NCBI GenBank assembly: GCA_902765855.1
Contig: CACXBF010000009.1
Coordinates: forward strand, 1 to 61,165
Origin: an uncultured Ruminococcus sp.
GTDB taxonomy: Bacteria > Bacillota > Clostridia > Oscillospirales > Acutalibacteraceae
Length of the DNA: 61,165 nt
Direction of reading: 5' to 3'
Shown: positions 24,245 through 33,304 of the stretch, one piece after another
How positions within the stretch are numbered: position 1 is the stretch's first letter
Layout: every line of letters starts with the position of its first letter
Position numbers and translations under genes: made by a program
Notes under the pieces: generated by a model
What the model was told of the DNA's origin: nothing
What the model saw: the letters and a program-made list of their open reading frames with translations, nothing else
The model's database searches: none

Positions 24245-26200
24245 TTATTCCTCAGTTGCTTCTTCTGACTTTTGGTCCTCAAGAAGCTCTCTGATAGAAA
24301 GGCTGATACGCTTCTTATCGAAGTCAATCTTAGTAATCTTAACAGTTACCTTATCGCCAATCTTAAGAACATCTTGTGGCTTTTCGATTCTCTCAGTAGA
24401 GATTTGTGAAATATGGATAAGACCATCAATGCCAGGAAGAATGTTAGCGAAAGCACCGAAGTCTGTCATACCTACGATAGTAGCCTCTGTTACAGTTCCT
24501 TCTGGATAATCACGCTTAAGGATTTCCCAAGGGTTATCCTCTGTATTCTTGTAGCCAAGAGAAATCTTGCCCTTTTCACGGTCAAGGTCCTTGATGTAAA
24601 CTTCAACAGTGTCGCCGACCTTTACAACCTCTGATGGGTGCTTAATGCGTCCCCATGAAAGCTCAGAAATATGAATCATACCGTCAATTCCGCCGATGTC
24701 AACGAATGCACCATAAGAAGTGAGGGATTTAACTGTACCTGTGTACTTCTTGCCGATTTCTGCTGTTTCCCAGAACTTATCAGCAAGCTTCTGACGCTCT
24801 TCCTTGAGGATAGCACGAATTGAGCCAACAGCTCTTCTTCTGCCCTTGTTTACTTCAATAATCTTGAAAGTAACTTCCTTCTTGAGAAGGTTCTCAAGTG
24901 GCTCGCCTCTTGTAGCAGTTGCCTGTGATGCAGGAATGAATACACGAACACCATTAGCTACTGCAATGACGCCGCCCTTCACAACATCAGTTACAAAGCC
25001 AGTTACAGGTGTATCTTCTTCATTAGCCTTAATGATTTCGTCCCAGCCCTTGATAGCGTCAAGACGCTTCTTAGAGAGCATGATTGTACCCTCTTGGTCA
25101 TTTGTACGCATAATCAAAAGGTCAAGCTCATCGCCAATCTTAACAAGATCTTCAGCCTTAGCATTAGGGTCGTTAGAAAGCTCTGCAAGAGGAATAAAGC
25201 CTGCCTGCTTTCTGCCGACATCAACATAGACTTCGTTAGGAGCTATGCCAACTACAACGCCATGCACCTTCTCATCTGTATTAAAATTTTTGAGAGATTC
25301 CTCAAGAAGCTCTGCAAAGTTTTCTGCTGTGTTTTCTGTTTTTTCAATGTTCTCTGTCATGGTATTAAATACCTCCTTAATAATCCTTGCAGGAGTAGAA
25401 GCCCCTGCAGTTATGCCAATTATATCAGCATCAATCAGAGCAATGTCATCAAGCTCGGCAACACTCTCAATAAGATAAGTTCTCTCGCATTTGCTTTTAC
25501 ACACCGAGAAAAGCTTTGCCGTATTAGAGCTTTGCCTTCCGCCTATGACAACCATAATATCGGAGATAGAGGCAAGTTCTTCTGCCTCTGATTGCCTAAT
25601 TGATGTGGCACTACATATTGTATCAAATATTTTAGCATTTGTATATACTTTTTTGAGAAGTTTTAAACAATTTTTCCATTCTTTTACATCATAAGTAGTC
25701 TGTGCAACGACGCATATAGAAATGTTTTCAACATTTTTAAATTTTTTCAGTAATTTTTCTAAATCTTCATGATCTTTGAAGATATAATGCTCGCCCTCGC
25801 AGTGACCTACGATACCCTGAACTTCAGGGTGATTTTCATCTCCTGCAATAAGTACAACCTTGCCATCATGGGAATTATCTTTTACGATTTTATGAATTTT
25901 AGAAACAAATGGACAGGTGGCGTTTTCATATGAAATTCCTTTCTGTTCGATTTCATCAATCACACTTTGAGGAACTCCATGAGAGCGTATAACAAGCGTT
26001 CTATCCATACTGCTCAAATCGTCCGGAGTATCAGCAATTTCGACGCCTCTTTCTGCAAGCTCCGCAACCATATGCGGATTATGAATAATTGGACCGAGTG
26101 TAGTAACCTTCTTGCCCTCATCGAGCAGATTATTTACTATCGTAACGGCTCTGTTCACTCCGAAACAAAATCCCGCTGACTTTGCTAAAATTATTTTCAT
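24245..26200 (-). CDS. ispH: bifunctional HMBPP reductase / ribosomal protein S1
   Basis: 651 residues. Residues 1-283 are IspH, with Fe-S cysteines C12 (GFCFGVNRAV), C96 (ENATCPFVSK) and C196 (TICSATSIRQ) and substrate histidines at 40/43, 74 and 124. It produces IPP and DMAPP in the MEP isoprenoid pathway. Four S1 domains follow from about residue 308, with typical endings (VGIAPNEVYVDVGRKQAGF, YGAFVDIGGIDGMIHISEL, FGAFANILPGIDGLIHISQ). This fusion is characteristic of Clostridia and places a translation protein with isoprenoid synthesis. GGAGGTGAAGC precedes the ATG, which lies inside plsC. Confidence 0.95.
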   Translation of the reverse strand: MKIILAKSAGFCFGVNRAVTIVNNLLDEGKKVTTLGPIIHNPHMVAELAERGVEIADTPDDLSSMDRTLVIRSHGVPQSVIDEIEQKGISYENATCPFVSKIHKIVKDNSHDGKVVLIAGDENHPEVQGIVGHCEGEHYIFKDHEDLEKLLKKFKNVENISICVVAQTTYDVKEWKNCLKLLKKVYTNAKIFDTICSATSIRQSEAEELASISDIMVVIGGRQSSNTAKLFSVCKSKCERTYLIESVAELDDIALIDADIIGITAGASTPARIIKEVFNTMTENIEKTENTAENFAELLEESLKNFNTDEKVHGVVVGIAPNEVYVDVGRKQAGFIPLAELSNDPNAKAEDLVKIGDELDLLIMRTNDQEGTIMLSKKRLDAIKGWDEIIKANEEDTPVTGFVTDVVKGGVIAVANGVRVFIPASQATATRGEPLENLLKKEVTFKIIEVNKGRRRAVGSIRAILKEERQKLADKFWETAEIGKKYTGTVKSLTSYGAFVDIGGIDGMIHISELSWGRIKHPSEVVKVGDTVEVYIKDLDREKGKISLGYKNTEDNPWEILKRDYPEGTVTEATIVGMTDFGAFANILPGIDGLIHISQISTERIEKPQDVLKIGDKVTVKITKIDFDKKRISLSIRELLEDQKSEEATEE

Positions 26201-26780
26201 GCTTCACCTCCAAGAGAGTTTCTATTGTTTTAGAAAGCCTTTCCGAAAGAACCCGACATTTCTTTGCACAAGCACCGTTTTCTTTTTCAACTTGTATAAT
26301 CTCGCCTATTCTTACCGTTATCTTTTTAAACGGAAAAATTTTCCCTTCAAAATATATTGAAACAGGAATTATCGGCACTCCAACTCTCATAGCAAGAAGC
26401 GATGCACCAGCTTTAATTTTAAAACTCGTTTCATCATTAACAATTTTTCCTTGAGGAAAAATTCCCACTATACAGTCATCATCGAGAAGTTTTTCTGCTC
26501 TTAGCATTGCCGATTTATCAGCACTGCTTCTTGCAACAGGAAAAGCTCCGACACTTTTTAAAAACCATGCAAAAATTCTACCATGGTCATCAAAAAGCTC
26601 TGACTTAGCCATATAATAAACCTTCCGCTTCATAACGCAGGAAATAATTATAGGGTCAAGCAGTGAACGGTGGTTTGCACATAAAATTGCACTCCCCTGA
26701 AAATTTTGCTCTCCTATTATTTTAACTCGAAACAGAGAAAAAAACAAGACCCTACACAATACTTTTAAAAAATGGTACAT
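26130..26780 (-). CDS. plsC: 1-acyl-sn-glycerol-3-phosphate acyltransferase (PlsC family), first copy
   Basis: 216 residues with the acyltransferase HX4D-type motif in NHRSLLDP (catalytic H) and the glycerol-phosphate-binding motif FPQGKI. It forms phosphatidic acid for phospholipid synthesis. A membrane helix is at the N-terminus (LKVLCRVLFFSLF). The last 24 residues overlap the ispH start by 71 nt in another frame, an unusually long same-strand overlap. A second acyltransferase follows upstream in the operon. Confidence 0.9.
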   Translation of the reverse strand: MYHFLKVLCRVLFFSLFRVKIIGEQNFQGSAILCANHRSLLDPIIISCVMKRKVYYMAKSELFDDHGRIFAWFLKSVGAFPVARSSADKSAMLRAEKLLDDDCIVGIFPQGKIVNDETSFKIKAGASLLAMRVGVPIIPVSIYFEGKIFPFKKITVRIGEIIQVEKENGACAKKCRVLSERLSKTIETLLEVKHENNFSKVSGILFRSEQSRYDSK

Positions 26781-26821
26781 TAGTACAACTGTCCTTTCGG
26801 GAAATATATCCCAATAGGCCG

Positions 26822-27445
26822 TTATTTTCTCAAATTAAGTTCTTCTGCACGCATTTCCTTAATTCTATCCATTACAACGTTACTTGCATATCTGTATTCT
26901 TGACGATCACCATTTTTAATTCCAAGCTCCTCTACAGAAATAGGCTTTCCCCACGAGATAGTTACACGCTGAAAGACTTTGATTTTCTTATTTTTCGGAG
27001 TAATACATACAGGAATTACCGGAACATTCATCTGATGTGCAACAATAACAGCTCCTGAACGAGGTCTTAAAAGCTCTCCTGTCTTAGAGCGAGAACCTTC
27101 TATAAAAATACCAAGAAGCTTTCCCTCTGAAATAAGTCTTTCGCCCTCATTTATAGCTTTGCCGTCACCCGCTCCCCTTTCAACAGGAAAAGCACCAAGT
27201 GTTCTTATCAGCTTTGCAAGAAATTTATTCTGAAAAAGTTCAGCTTTCGCCATATAGAATATTTGACGCTTTTGAGTTAATGCAAGAAGTACAGGGTCAT
27301 AGTTTGAAAGGTGGTTTGATGCAACAACAAACGCACCTTCATCAGGAACATTGTGCTTTCCCTTAACTTTATAGAAAAATAACAGCTTAAATATTGGGAT
27401 TACAACAATTCTTCCGACTACATAAAGTGGATTTCGTTTCATCAA
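26822..27445 (-). CDS. 1-acyl-sn-glycerol-3-phosphate acyltransferase (PlsC family), second copy
   Basis: 207 residues with NHLSNYDPVLL (HX4D) and the EGSRSKTGE glycerophosphate motif. This copy lies nearer cmk, the usual partner. The two acyltransferases differ substantially in sequence, so they are paralogues, not a recent duplication. The ATG overlaps the cmk stop (ATGA). Confidence 0.92.
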   Translation of the reverse strand: MMKRNPLYVVGRIVVIPIFKLLFFYKVKGKHNVPDEGAFVVASNHLSNYDPVLLALTQKRQIFYMAKAELFQNKFLAKLIRTLGAFPVERGAGDGKAINEGERLISEGKLLGIFIEGSRSKTGELLRPRSGAVIVAHQMNVPVIPVCITPKNKKIKVFQRVTISWGKPISVEELGIKNGDRQEYRYASNVVMDRIKEMRAEELNLRK

Positions 27446-28104
27446 ACTCTCTCCTCTACAAGCTTAACCAAGGCATCTATGGATTCCTCAAGCGTCATAT
27501 CTGAGGTATCGAGAATAATGGCATTTTCTGCTGGCTTTAAAGGAGCAATATCACGATGAGAATCGTTATAATCTCTTGTTATTATGTCCTTTAGAACCTC
27601 GTCATAATCACATTTAATTCCTTTTTCTTCAAGCTGTTTAACTCTGCGTTTTGCACGGATTTCCGGTGAGGCTGTAAGGAAAATTTTAACGCTTGCATTA
27701 GGCAAAACAACTGTGCCAATATCTCTGCCGTCCATAAGTACATTATCCGTTTTTGCAAAATCTCTTTGTGTATCAAGCAAATATGCTCTTACCGCAGGAA
27801 TTGCAGAAATCTTAGACGCCATCATTGATGCCTTTTCTGTACGAATTTCGCCTGAAACATCTTCATCACCAAGCAAAACATGCTGTTCGCCATTAAAGAA
27901 AACTATGTTAATATCAAGGCTTTTCAAAAGTTTCTCAATTTCTGCTTCGTTTTGAATATCGGTATTATTTCTTGCAACTGCAAGACCAATAGTTCTATAC
28001 AAAGCACCTGTATCAACATAAATATAGTTGAGTCTTTCGGCAGCAGCTCTTGCAATTGAGCTTTTTCCTGCACCGGCAGGTCCGTCTATTGCTATTGAAA
28101 TCAT
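27442..28104 (-). CDS. cmk: cytidylate kinase
   Basis: 220 residues from ATG 28104. P-loop IDGPAGAGKSSIARAAAE; DTGALYRTIGL binds CMP; the DGRDIGTVVLP and RDYNDSHRDIAPLK motifs are the lid and conserved substrate residues. It phosphorylates CMP/dCMP to the diphosphate for nucleic-acid and phospholipid synthesis. AAGGAAG is 7 nt before the start; the longer frame to 28152 lacks a ribosome site. First of the cmk-plsC-plsC-ispH cluster. Confidence 0.95.
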   Translation of the reverse strand: MISIAIDGPAGAGKSSIARAAAERLNYIYVDTGALYRTIGLAVARNNTDIQNEAEIEKLLKSLDINIVFFNGEQHVLLGDEDVSGEIRTEKASMMASKISAIPAVRAYLLDTQRDFAKTDNVLMDGRDIGTVVLPNASVKIFLTASPEIRAKRRVKQLEEKGIKCDYDEVLKDIITRDYNDSHRDIAPLKPAENAIILDTSDMTLEESIDALVKLVEERV

Positions 28105-28160
28105 TTTTAAACTTCCTTTCAAAATTGTCATTCTTGAAAATTGTAAAAGCACTATAAGAT

Positions 28161-28628
28161 TTATCTGAATTTTTCAAGTCGATATAATTGTTCATCATCA
28201 ATTTCTTTAACACCGTTTTTATAATCATAGCCAAATTTTTTGTAAAATTCTACCGCTGTAATTGATGAAGGTATTTCAATTCTCTTTGCTCTAAAAAAAT
28301 AATCATCTTGCTCAAGTGTTTCCATAATCTTTCGTCCAATTCCCTGTCCTTGATATCCAGGTAATACAAAAATTGTGAACAAACTGCTTTCATCTTCTTT
28401 GCCCCAATAAGAACCAATCGCACCACAGCCAACTATTTTTTCATCTTCACAGACCACATACAGATTTGTCCAGTTTGAACGCTCAATTAGTTTATCGGCA
28501 GTTAAAAAACTAATGTCATTTTCTATGTACTCACTTGAATAATCTTTTGAATTTGTTGTTCGTAGTGTTTTAGCAATAACTTCTGCCAATTCTACACTAT
28601 CTTCATTTTTAAATTTTCTGATAATCAC
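28161..28628 (-). CDS. GNAT N-acetyltransferase
   Basis: 155 residues with the acetyl-CoA pyrophosphate-binding loop PGYQGQGIGRKIME (Q/RxxGxG/A) and the beta-strand pattern of the GNAT fold. Start is GTG at 28628. Acceptor unknown. Together with the next gene it separates the conserved flavoprotein-cmk neighbours and may be an insertion. Confidence 0.9.
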   Translation of the reverse strand: MIIRKFKNEDSVELAEVIAKTLRTTNSKDYSSEYIENDISFLTADKLIERSNWTNLYVVCEDEKIVGCGAIGSYWGKEDESSLFTIFVLPGYQGQGIGRKIMETLEQDDYFFRAKRIEIPSSITAVEFYKKFGYDYKNGVKEIDDEQLYRLEKFR

Positions 28629-28693
28629 CTAAAGCACCTCTCCAAACTTAAATTGATATAGTTCCTCTAAAATATTGTTAATTATTACACTAA

Positions 28694-29251
28694 TCATCTT
28701 TTATATTCTGTTTCCAAAATTGAATAATACAATCTTCCGACATATTCGCCATTCATATAAAAATAATCTCTTAAAGTTCCCTCATAATGAAATCCACATT
28801 TTTCAATAACCTTTTGAGATGGAATATTTATAGTTTTAGTACAAATCTGTACTTTGTGGAGATTGATTTTTGAAAAACCATATTCAATTACAGCCTTTGT
28901 AGCTTCAGTTGCCAATCCTTTGCATTGAAAATCCGAACCTATACAATATTCTATCTCTGCAAAATTATTCTTTGTGTCAACCAAAAAATAAGCAATTTGC
29001 CCGATACATTCACCACTATCTTTCAGAATAATTGCCCATCTGTAATAGTCTGAATTTTCATATGAATCTATATACTTTTTCAAAAGTTCATTTATAGCTT
29101 CAATAGTTGTATATGTGGGTTCTGAATACATAGATTGTATTTTTTCATCAGCTATCCAATTTTTAAGCATAGCTTCATTATCTGAATATCTAAATCGCCT
29201 TAATATCAATCTTTCAGTTTCTACTGATTGAGTTCCAAAATGATTAAGCAT
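28694..29251 (-). CDS. GNAT N-acetyltransferase, RimJ/RimL type
   Basis: 185 residues. VETERLILRRF is the typical RimJ/RimL N-terminus, FQCKGLATEATKAVIEYGF the acetyl-CoA loop and GFHYEGTLRDYF the C-terminal hallmark. Such enzymes acetylate ribosomal protein N-termini, small molecules or toxins. Acceptor unknown. Confidence 0.92.
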   Translation of the reverse strand: MLNHFGTQSVETERLILRRFRYSDNEAMLKNWIADEKIQSMYSEPTYTTIEAINELLKKYIDSYENSDYYRWAIILKDSGECIGQIAYFLVDTKNNFAEIEYCIGSDFQCKGLATEATKAVIEYGFSKINLHKVQICTKTINIPSQKVIEKCGFHYEGTLRDYFYMNGEYVGRLYYSILETEYKR

Positions 29252-29276
29252 TTATTTTCATCCTTAAAATTCTATT

Positions 29277-30527
29277 TTATTCCGCAGCCGACTCCCCTGC
29301 AATAACACCTGTCGCAAAGGCTAACTGAAGATTGAATCCACCTGTATATGCATCTATATCTATAAGCTCTCCCGCAAAGTATAAGCCCTTGACTAATTTC
29401 GATTCCATTGTCTTTGAATTTATTTCTTTAACGCTTACTCCACCTGATGTGACGATTGCTTCAGCTATTGGTCTGAAAGCCTTAATCGTAATCGGAAAAG
29501 CCTTAATCAATTTCAAAAGCCTGTGTCGTTCTGCCCTCGTAATCTCGTTACATTTCTTATGTTCAGATATTTCCGAAAGTGAAATGATTACAGGTATCAT
29601 TTTCTGTGGCAAAAGTTTGCCCAGTGAATTTATAAAATCCTTGTTCTTAAATTCTGAAAAATCACGAAGTATTCTTGCGTCAAGCTGCTCCTCAGATAGC
29701 GCCGGCTTTAAATCTATAACAATCTTATATCTTCCGCTCTCCATCTCTTGTATGTGAGATGAGGCACTAAGAATAACCGGTCCTGAAAGTCCGAAATGTG
29801 TAAACAAAAGCTCTCCGAAATCCGAATAAATCGTTTTTTCTATTTTTGTATCTAAAAGGTCTATTTTTATATTTCTAAGTGAAAGTCCCATCATATCACG
29901 ACAATAGCTTTCAATAGATTCAAGCGGTACAAGCGAGGGCTTTATCTTTGTGACAGTATGTCCTGCCTGACGAGCCAGAACATAGCCATAACCGTCACTT
30001 CCCGTCTTAGGATATGAAGCACCGCCACAAGCTAAAATCACGCTGTCAGCAAAATATTCAATACCATTTGAATCCTTGACACCTTTTATAGTATTATCTT
30101 TTATTATAAGAGATTTTATATTTTTCTCATAGATTGAACAGCCTGCACCTTCTGCACAGTTTATCAAAGCATCTGCTATATCCTTAGCCTTATCTGAAAC
30201 AGGAAAAACTCTGTTTCCACGCTCTGTTTTAAGCTCTACTCCAAGCATTTCAAAAAAGTTCATAGTATCCTCAGGAGAAAAGCGATTCAATGCACTATAA
30301 AGAAATTTAGGATTTGTCGGCGTATTACTCATAACTGTTTCGATACTGCAATTATTAGTGACATTACATCTGCCCTTACCGGTTATGAGAATTTTTCTTG
30401 CAGGACGAGAATTTTTCTCAAAAATTATAACTTTTGCTCCACTCCATGCCGAATGGATTGCTGCCATAAGTCCTGCCGCTCCTCCCCCGACAACTATTAC
30501 ACTTTTATTTTTTGTCAAGAGCGTCAT
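29277..30527 (-). CDS. HI0933-like FAD-dependent oxidoreductase (BaiN-type flavoprotein)
   Basis: 416 residues. Dinucleotide-binding motif VIVVGGGAAGLMAAIHSAWS with GRCNVTN and GKGR typical of the HI0933/BaiN group, and the C-terminal FAD motif GLYFAGELIDIDAYTGGFNL. Physiological substrate is usually not established; some members act on bile acids or aminoacetone. ATG 30527 is chosen because the flavin fold begins there; it overlaps the end of the RpiR gene by 23 nt, suggesting coupling. It precedes cmk in many clostridia. Confidence 0.92.
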   Translation of the reverse strand: MTLLTKNKSVIVVGGGAAGLMAAIHSAWSGAKVIIFEKNSRPARKILITGKGRCNVTNNCSIETVMSNTPTNPKFLYSALNRFSPEDTMNFFEMLGVELKTERGNRVFPVSDKAKDIADALINCAEGAGCSIYEKNIKSLIIKDNTIKGVKDSNGIEYFADSVILACGGASYPKTGSDGYGYVLARQAGHTVTKIKPSLVPLESIESYCRDMMGLSLRNIKIDLLDTKIEKTIYSDFGELLFTHFGLSGPVILSASSHIQEMESGRYKIVIDLKPALSEEQLDARILRDFSEFKNKDFINSLGKLLPQKMIPVIISLSEISEHKKCNEITRAERHRLLKLIKAFPITIKAFRPIAEAIVTSGGVSVKEINSKTMESKLVKGLYFAGELIDIDAYTGGFNLQLAFATGVIAGESAAE

Positions 30528-31389
30528 CCTCTCCGCTTTTTTTATAGACATTATATTGCGACCAGATTTCTTCAAGTGTATTAAATGTCCTCTCAGACTC
30601 CTCACGCCTGTTCAGAACAGTAGCTACAATAAGTGCGTTAATCATTCCGAGAGGTGCTACGAGAGAATCAACAACACTTGCCATGCCACTTCTTGCCAGA
30701 AGCAAATAATCCGCAGAATCAGCCAATGGACTTATAAGACTATCGGTAAGTGCTATTGCCTTAGCTCCACGCTTTCTTGCTGTTTCAACAGCAAAAACAG
30801 CAGCCTTTGAATATCTTGGAAAGCTTATTCCGATTATAACATCATCTTTGCACATACGCATAAGCTTTTCACTTATTTCTGTTTCACTGTATGTACTTAT
30901 TACTGTGACATTTCCGAAAATCATAGAGTAGTAATATCCAAGAAAATTTGCCAATGCTTCCGAACTTCTAACTGCAAATATATAAATTTTTCTTGCTTTT
31001 GATATAGCATCAACAGCATTATAGAAATCCTCCTTGGAAGTTTCTTCTATTGTTGAATTTATTCTATCAATTTCCTCTTGCAAGATAAATTCAAGAATAT
31101 CCTTTTTGCCGATACGCTTTGCCGTAACATCAATTCTCTGTACCGAAGTCAGCTTTTCACGAATCATTTCTTGCATAGCGTGTTGTAATTTGGGGTATCC
31201 ATCATATCCAAGCTCTGTTGCAAACCTAACAACAGTAGATTCACTTACCCCAACAGCATTTCCTAGCTTAGAAGCCGTCATAAATGCCGCCTCATCACAA
31301 TGATTGCTTATATATGCAGCTATGAGCTTTTGTCCTTTTGAAAAACTTGGTAACTGCTTTTCAATTTTAGAAACAAGATTTTCCGCCAT
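30505..31389 (-). CDS. MurR/RpiR-family transcriptional regulator
   Basis: 294 residues from ATG 31389 (GGAGGG 7 nt upstream). N-terminal HTH_6 (ASKLGNAVGVSESTVVRFAT) and a C-terminal SIS sugar-phosphate-binding domain (about residues 130-260: KIYIFAVRSSEALANFLGYY). Such regulators sense phosphosugars. It is co-transcribed with the flavoprotein, an arrangement I recall from other Clostridia. Confidence 0.93.
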   Translation of the reverse strand: MAENLVSKIEKQLPSFSKGQKLIAAYISNHCDEAAFMTASKLGNAVGVSESTVVRFATELGYDGYPKLQHAMQEMIREKLTSVQRIDVTAKRIGKKDILEFILQEEIDRINSTIEETSKEDFYNAVDAISKARKIYIFAVRSSEALANFLGYYYSMIFGNVTVISTYSETEISEKLMRMCKDDVIIGISFPRYSKAAVFAVETARKRGAKAIALTDSLISPLADSADYLLLARSGMASVVDSLVAPLGMINALIVATVLNRREESERTFNTLEEIWSQYNVYKKSGEDDALDKK

Positions 31390-31462
31390 TTTTAACCCTC
31401 CGAACGCCATATCAATCTACCGAAACAGCGTTATTTATGCCCCTTTTGGCATACTTATAAAT

Positions 31463-31491
31463 ATTTTATTACTAATTATTAATAAAATCAA
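31463..31491 (-). promoter_or_regulatory. promoter of the RpiR-flavoprotein operon
   Basis: Minus strand TTGATT at 31491-31486, a 17-nt spacer, TAAAAT at 31468-31463, about 75 nt before the RpiR start. Confidence 0.6.
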
Positions 31492-31494
31492 GTC

Positions 31495-31875
31495 ATATAA
31501 TTTAAAAATCTCAAAGTAATCACATGAAAAATAAGTAAAATATGATATAATTTGGTATAAATGGCAGCTATATAAAATTTTCATATATTCTTTGAAATAT
31601 AAATTGCAGAAAATTTGTAAGATAAAAAATATGCAAAATCACATAAAACTAAGATGTAACTTTGCATATTTAATGATATATATATTATATTACTTATCTT
31701 CTATATATTTTCTAAGAACCTTGTCAATAGTCTTCATTAACAGGTAATTTTTATAATAGTTTTGGTTTCAGTTGGAATTTTCACATAAACCTTTTTCTTC
31801 TTGAATAACTAAAACGGTATTATTTACGACAGTTCTCAAGCTTTCTGCTTTTTAATACTTAAATAACGTAGATTC
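31495..31875. other. AT-rich intergenic stretch
   Basis: About 380 nt, extremely AT-rich, between the RpiR promoter and the IS982 remnant. I see no frame, repeat or RNA structure with support. Confidence 0.55.
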
Positions 31876-31879
31876 GATG

Positions 31880-31913
31880 AAAAAAGAAAATCTGCCCAGG
31901 ATTTGGTGTAATG
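31880..31913 (+). repeat. putative IS982-type left end, sharing 31 nt with the clpC terminator
   Basis: AAAAAAGAAAATCTGCCC (31880-31897) and ATTTGGTGTAATG (31901-31913) are identical to the minus strand at 22632-22615 and 22612-22600, separated by 2 versus 3 nt. Lies about 55 nt before the transposase remnant. Confidence 0.65.
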
Positions 31914-31968
31914 GAAACACAAAACAAACATCAACCAAAAGAAAATACAGCTTTTCATAGAATAACTA

Positions 31969-32229
31969 TTAGCAATATTTTGCGATGTTGACGACTTTTG
32001 AAAAGCTTATGAGGAATACTGACAAATGCATCTTTTGATGAGCAAAGAAAAGGTTATCCCGAAAATATCAGTGTCATTAAGTGAGATTATGACCATAACC
32101 ATTTATCAAACCAAAGATATTCAAGTGGTATTATCTGAAATTCGTAAATATCATATTAAAGCCGTATTTTCAAAAAATATTCAGTTACAAACGCTTTGTA
32201 GAAATTTGGCATTGCATTTCCGTAAATAA
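31969..32229 (+). pseudogene. decayed IS982-family transposase, N-terminal fragment
   Basis: In one frame the sequence reads LAIFCDVDDF, stop, KAYEEY, stop, then QMHLLMSKEKVIPK...VSLSEIMTI...LHFRK and stop. The order CDVDDF-KAYEEY-HLL-SKEK-SLSEIMTI is what I recall for the start of IS982-family transposases. Two in-frame TGA codons (31999-32001 and 32020-32022) and loss of everything downstream show it is dead. The 67-codon frame from 32026 is part of it. Confidence 0.75.
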
Positions 32230-32295
32230 AGTAATATGTATCCTTATAGAAAATATATACTCCTAAACAGGATTATAAGTCATAAATTAGATACA

Positions 32296-32706
32296 TCATA
32301 GTAAGATTCTTGCAATCTCCATTGTCAGTATTTTAAGCACTGTACCAATAGACATCAAATAGAACCAAATTTCTCGTATATGCTGAGATTTTGCAAACAG
32401 TGTCGCAATGGCAGCAATGATAATCATCAGTGCACCAACACAACCAATTATGGTTGGAACGCTGATAAGTTCAAAAATGCCTGGTTCACAACTTCCGTCA
32501 ATAGTATGCTGAATAGTTTTATCTAAGCCATCTCGCGTTGCTGCAAGGCAACAGACTATAAGACCAAAAATTAATAAGATTAAACTTCTGCGTCCCCAAT
32601 ACTGAATATTATTGCGATTAAAAACAGAATATCCTATAAATCCTAAAATAGCAATAAGCATAAGAGTTGTAATCGTTGTAATTGTATTTCCAAAATAAAG
32701 TTTCAT
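32296..32706 (-). CDS. four-helix membrane protein of unknown function
   Basis: 136 residues with about four hydrophobic segments (TLMLIAILGFIGYSVF, LILLIFGLIVCCLAA, IGCVGALMIIIAAIATLF and IWFYLMSIGTVLKIL). Not recognised. It follows the flavodoxin gene by 11 nt, so it is likely co-transcribed and may sit in the membrane as a partner in electron or quinone chemistry; that is inference. Confidence 0.7.
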   Translation of the reverse strand: MKLYFGNTITTITTLMLIAILGFIGYSVFNRNNIQYWGRRSLILLIFGLIVCCLAATRDGLDKTIQHTIDGSCEPGIFELISVPTIIGCVGALMIIIAAIATLFAKSQHIREIWFYLMSIGTVLKILTMEIARILL

Positions 32707-32717
32707 TGCTTAACACC

Positions 32718-33236
32718 TCATTTCTTATTATCTTTTTGTTTTATGTACCACTCAAGAATATCTCTTAAATTTTGAACTCTTACACGCTTTCCATCATGTA
32801 ACATCATATCAAGCATATCGTCCTCTTCGGGTGTTCGATTCTGCTTGGTTTTGAGACCTTTGCCAGCAGTTTTTACCATAATCTCCATCATTAAATGATA
32901 AATACCACGAAGATTTTTTAAGTTAAAATTTCCTTGCAGTGTGAATATCGGAATATCAACAGGAATAGCCGTCTTTTTCCGAATGACATCCGTTTGTGTT
33001 CCAGTCTGAGCCATACCGACTCCACAGACAGCATGTACCTTGTAGTGTTTGGCAGCATAGGTATAACCTTTAACCTTACCTGCCATAATCCACCCAAGAT
33101 AGATAATATCTGAATCGGCAGAAACCTTTTTCTTAGCATCTTTCAGCGAATATACAGGAAGCTCTGTTTCACGAGACAATAATTTTGCATATTGTTCCGT
33201 ACTTCCAGTATTGCTTGTATAAATGATTACATTCAT
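32718..33236 (-). CDS. flavodoxin-domain protein
   Basis: 172 residues. The FMN phosphate loop is YTSNTGSTEQYAKLLS; IIYLGWIMAGKVKGY and AVCGVGMAQTGTQT are the other FMN-contact loops, and the C-terminus is an extended helix. It resembles protoporphyrinogen-oxidase-like flavodoxins (HemG type). It sits between its TetR regulator and a four-helix membrane protein, so it may be induced by stress. Partner unknown. Confidence 0.87.
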   Translation of the reverse strand: MNVIIYTSNTGSTEQYAKLLSRETELPVYSLKDAKKKVSADSDIIYLGWIMAGKVKGYTYAAKHYKVHAVCGVGMAQTGTQTDVIRKKTAIPVDIPIFTLQGNFNLKNLRGIYHLMMEIMVKTAGKGLKTKQNRTPEEDDMLDMMLHDGKRVRVQNLRDILEWYIKQKDNKK

Positions 33237-33304
33237 AAATTAACCACTCCTTGTTTTCAGAATGAGTTACAATCATAATTTTCACTCTATTAGGTATAAA
33301 AACA

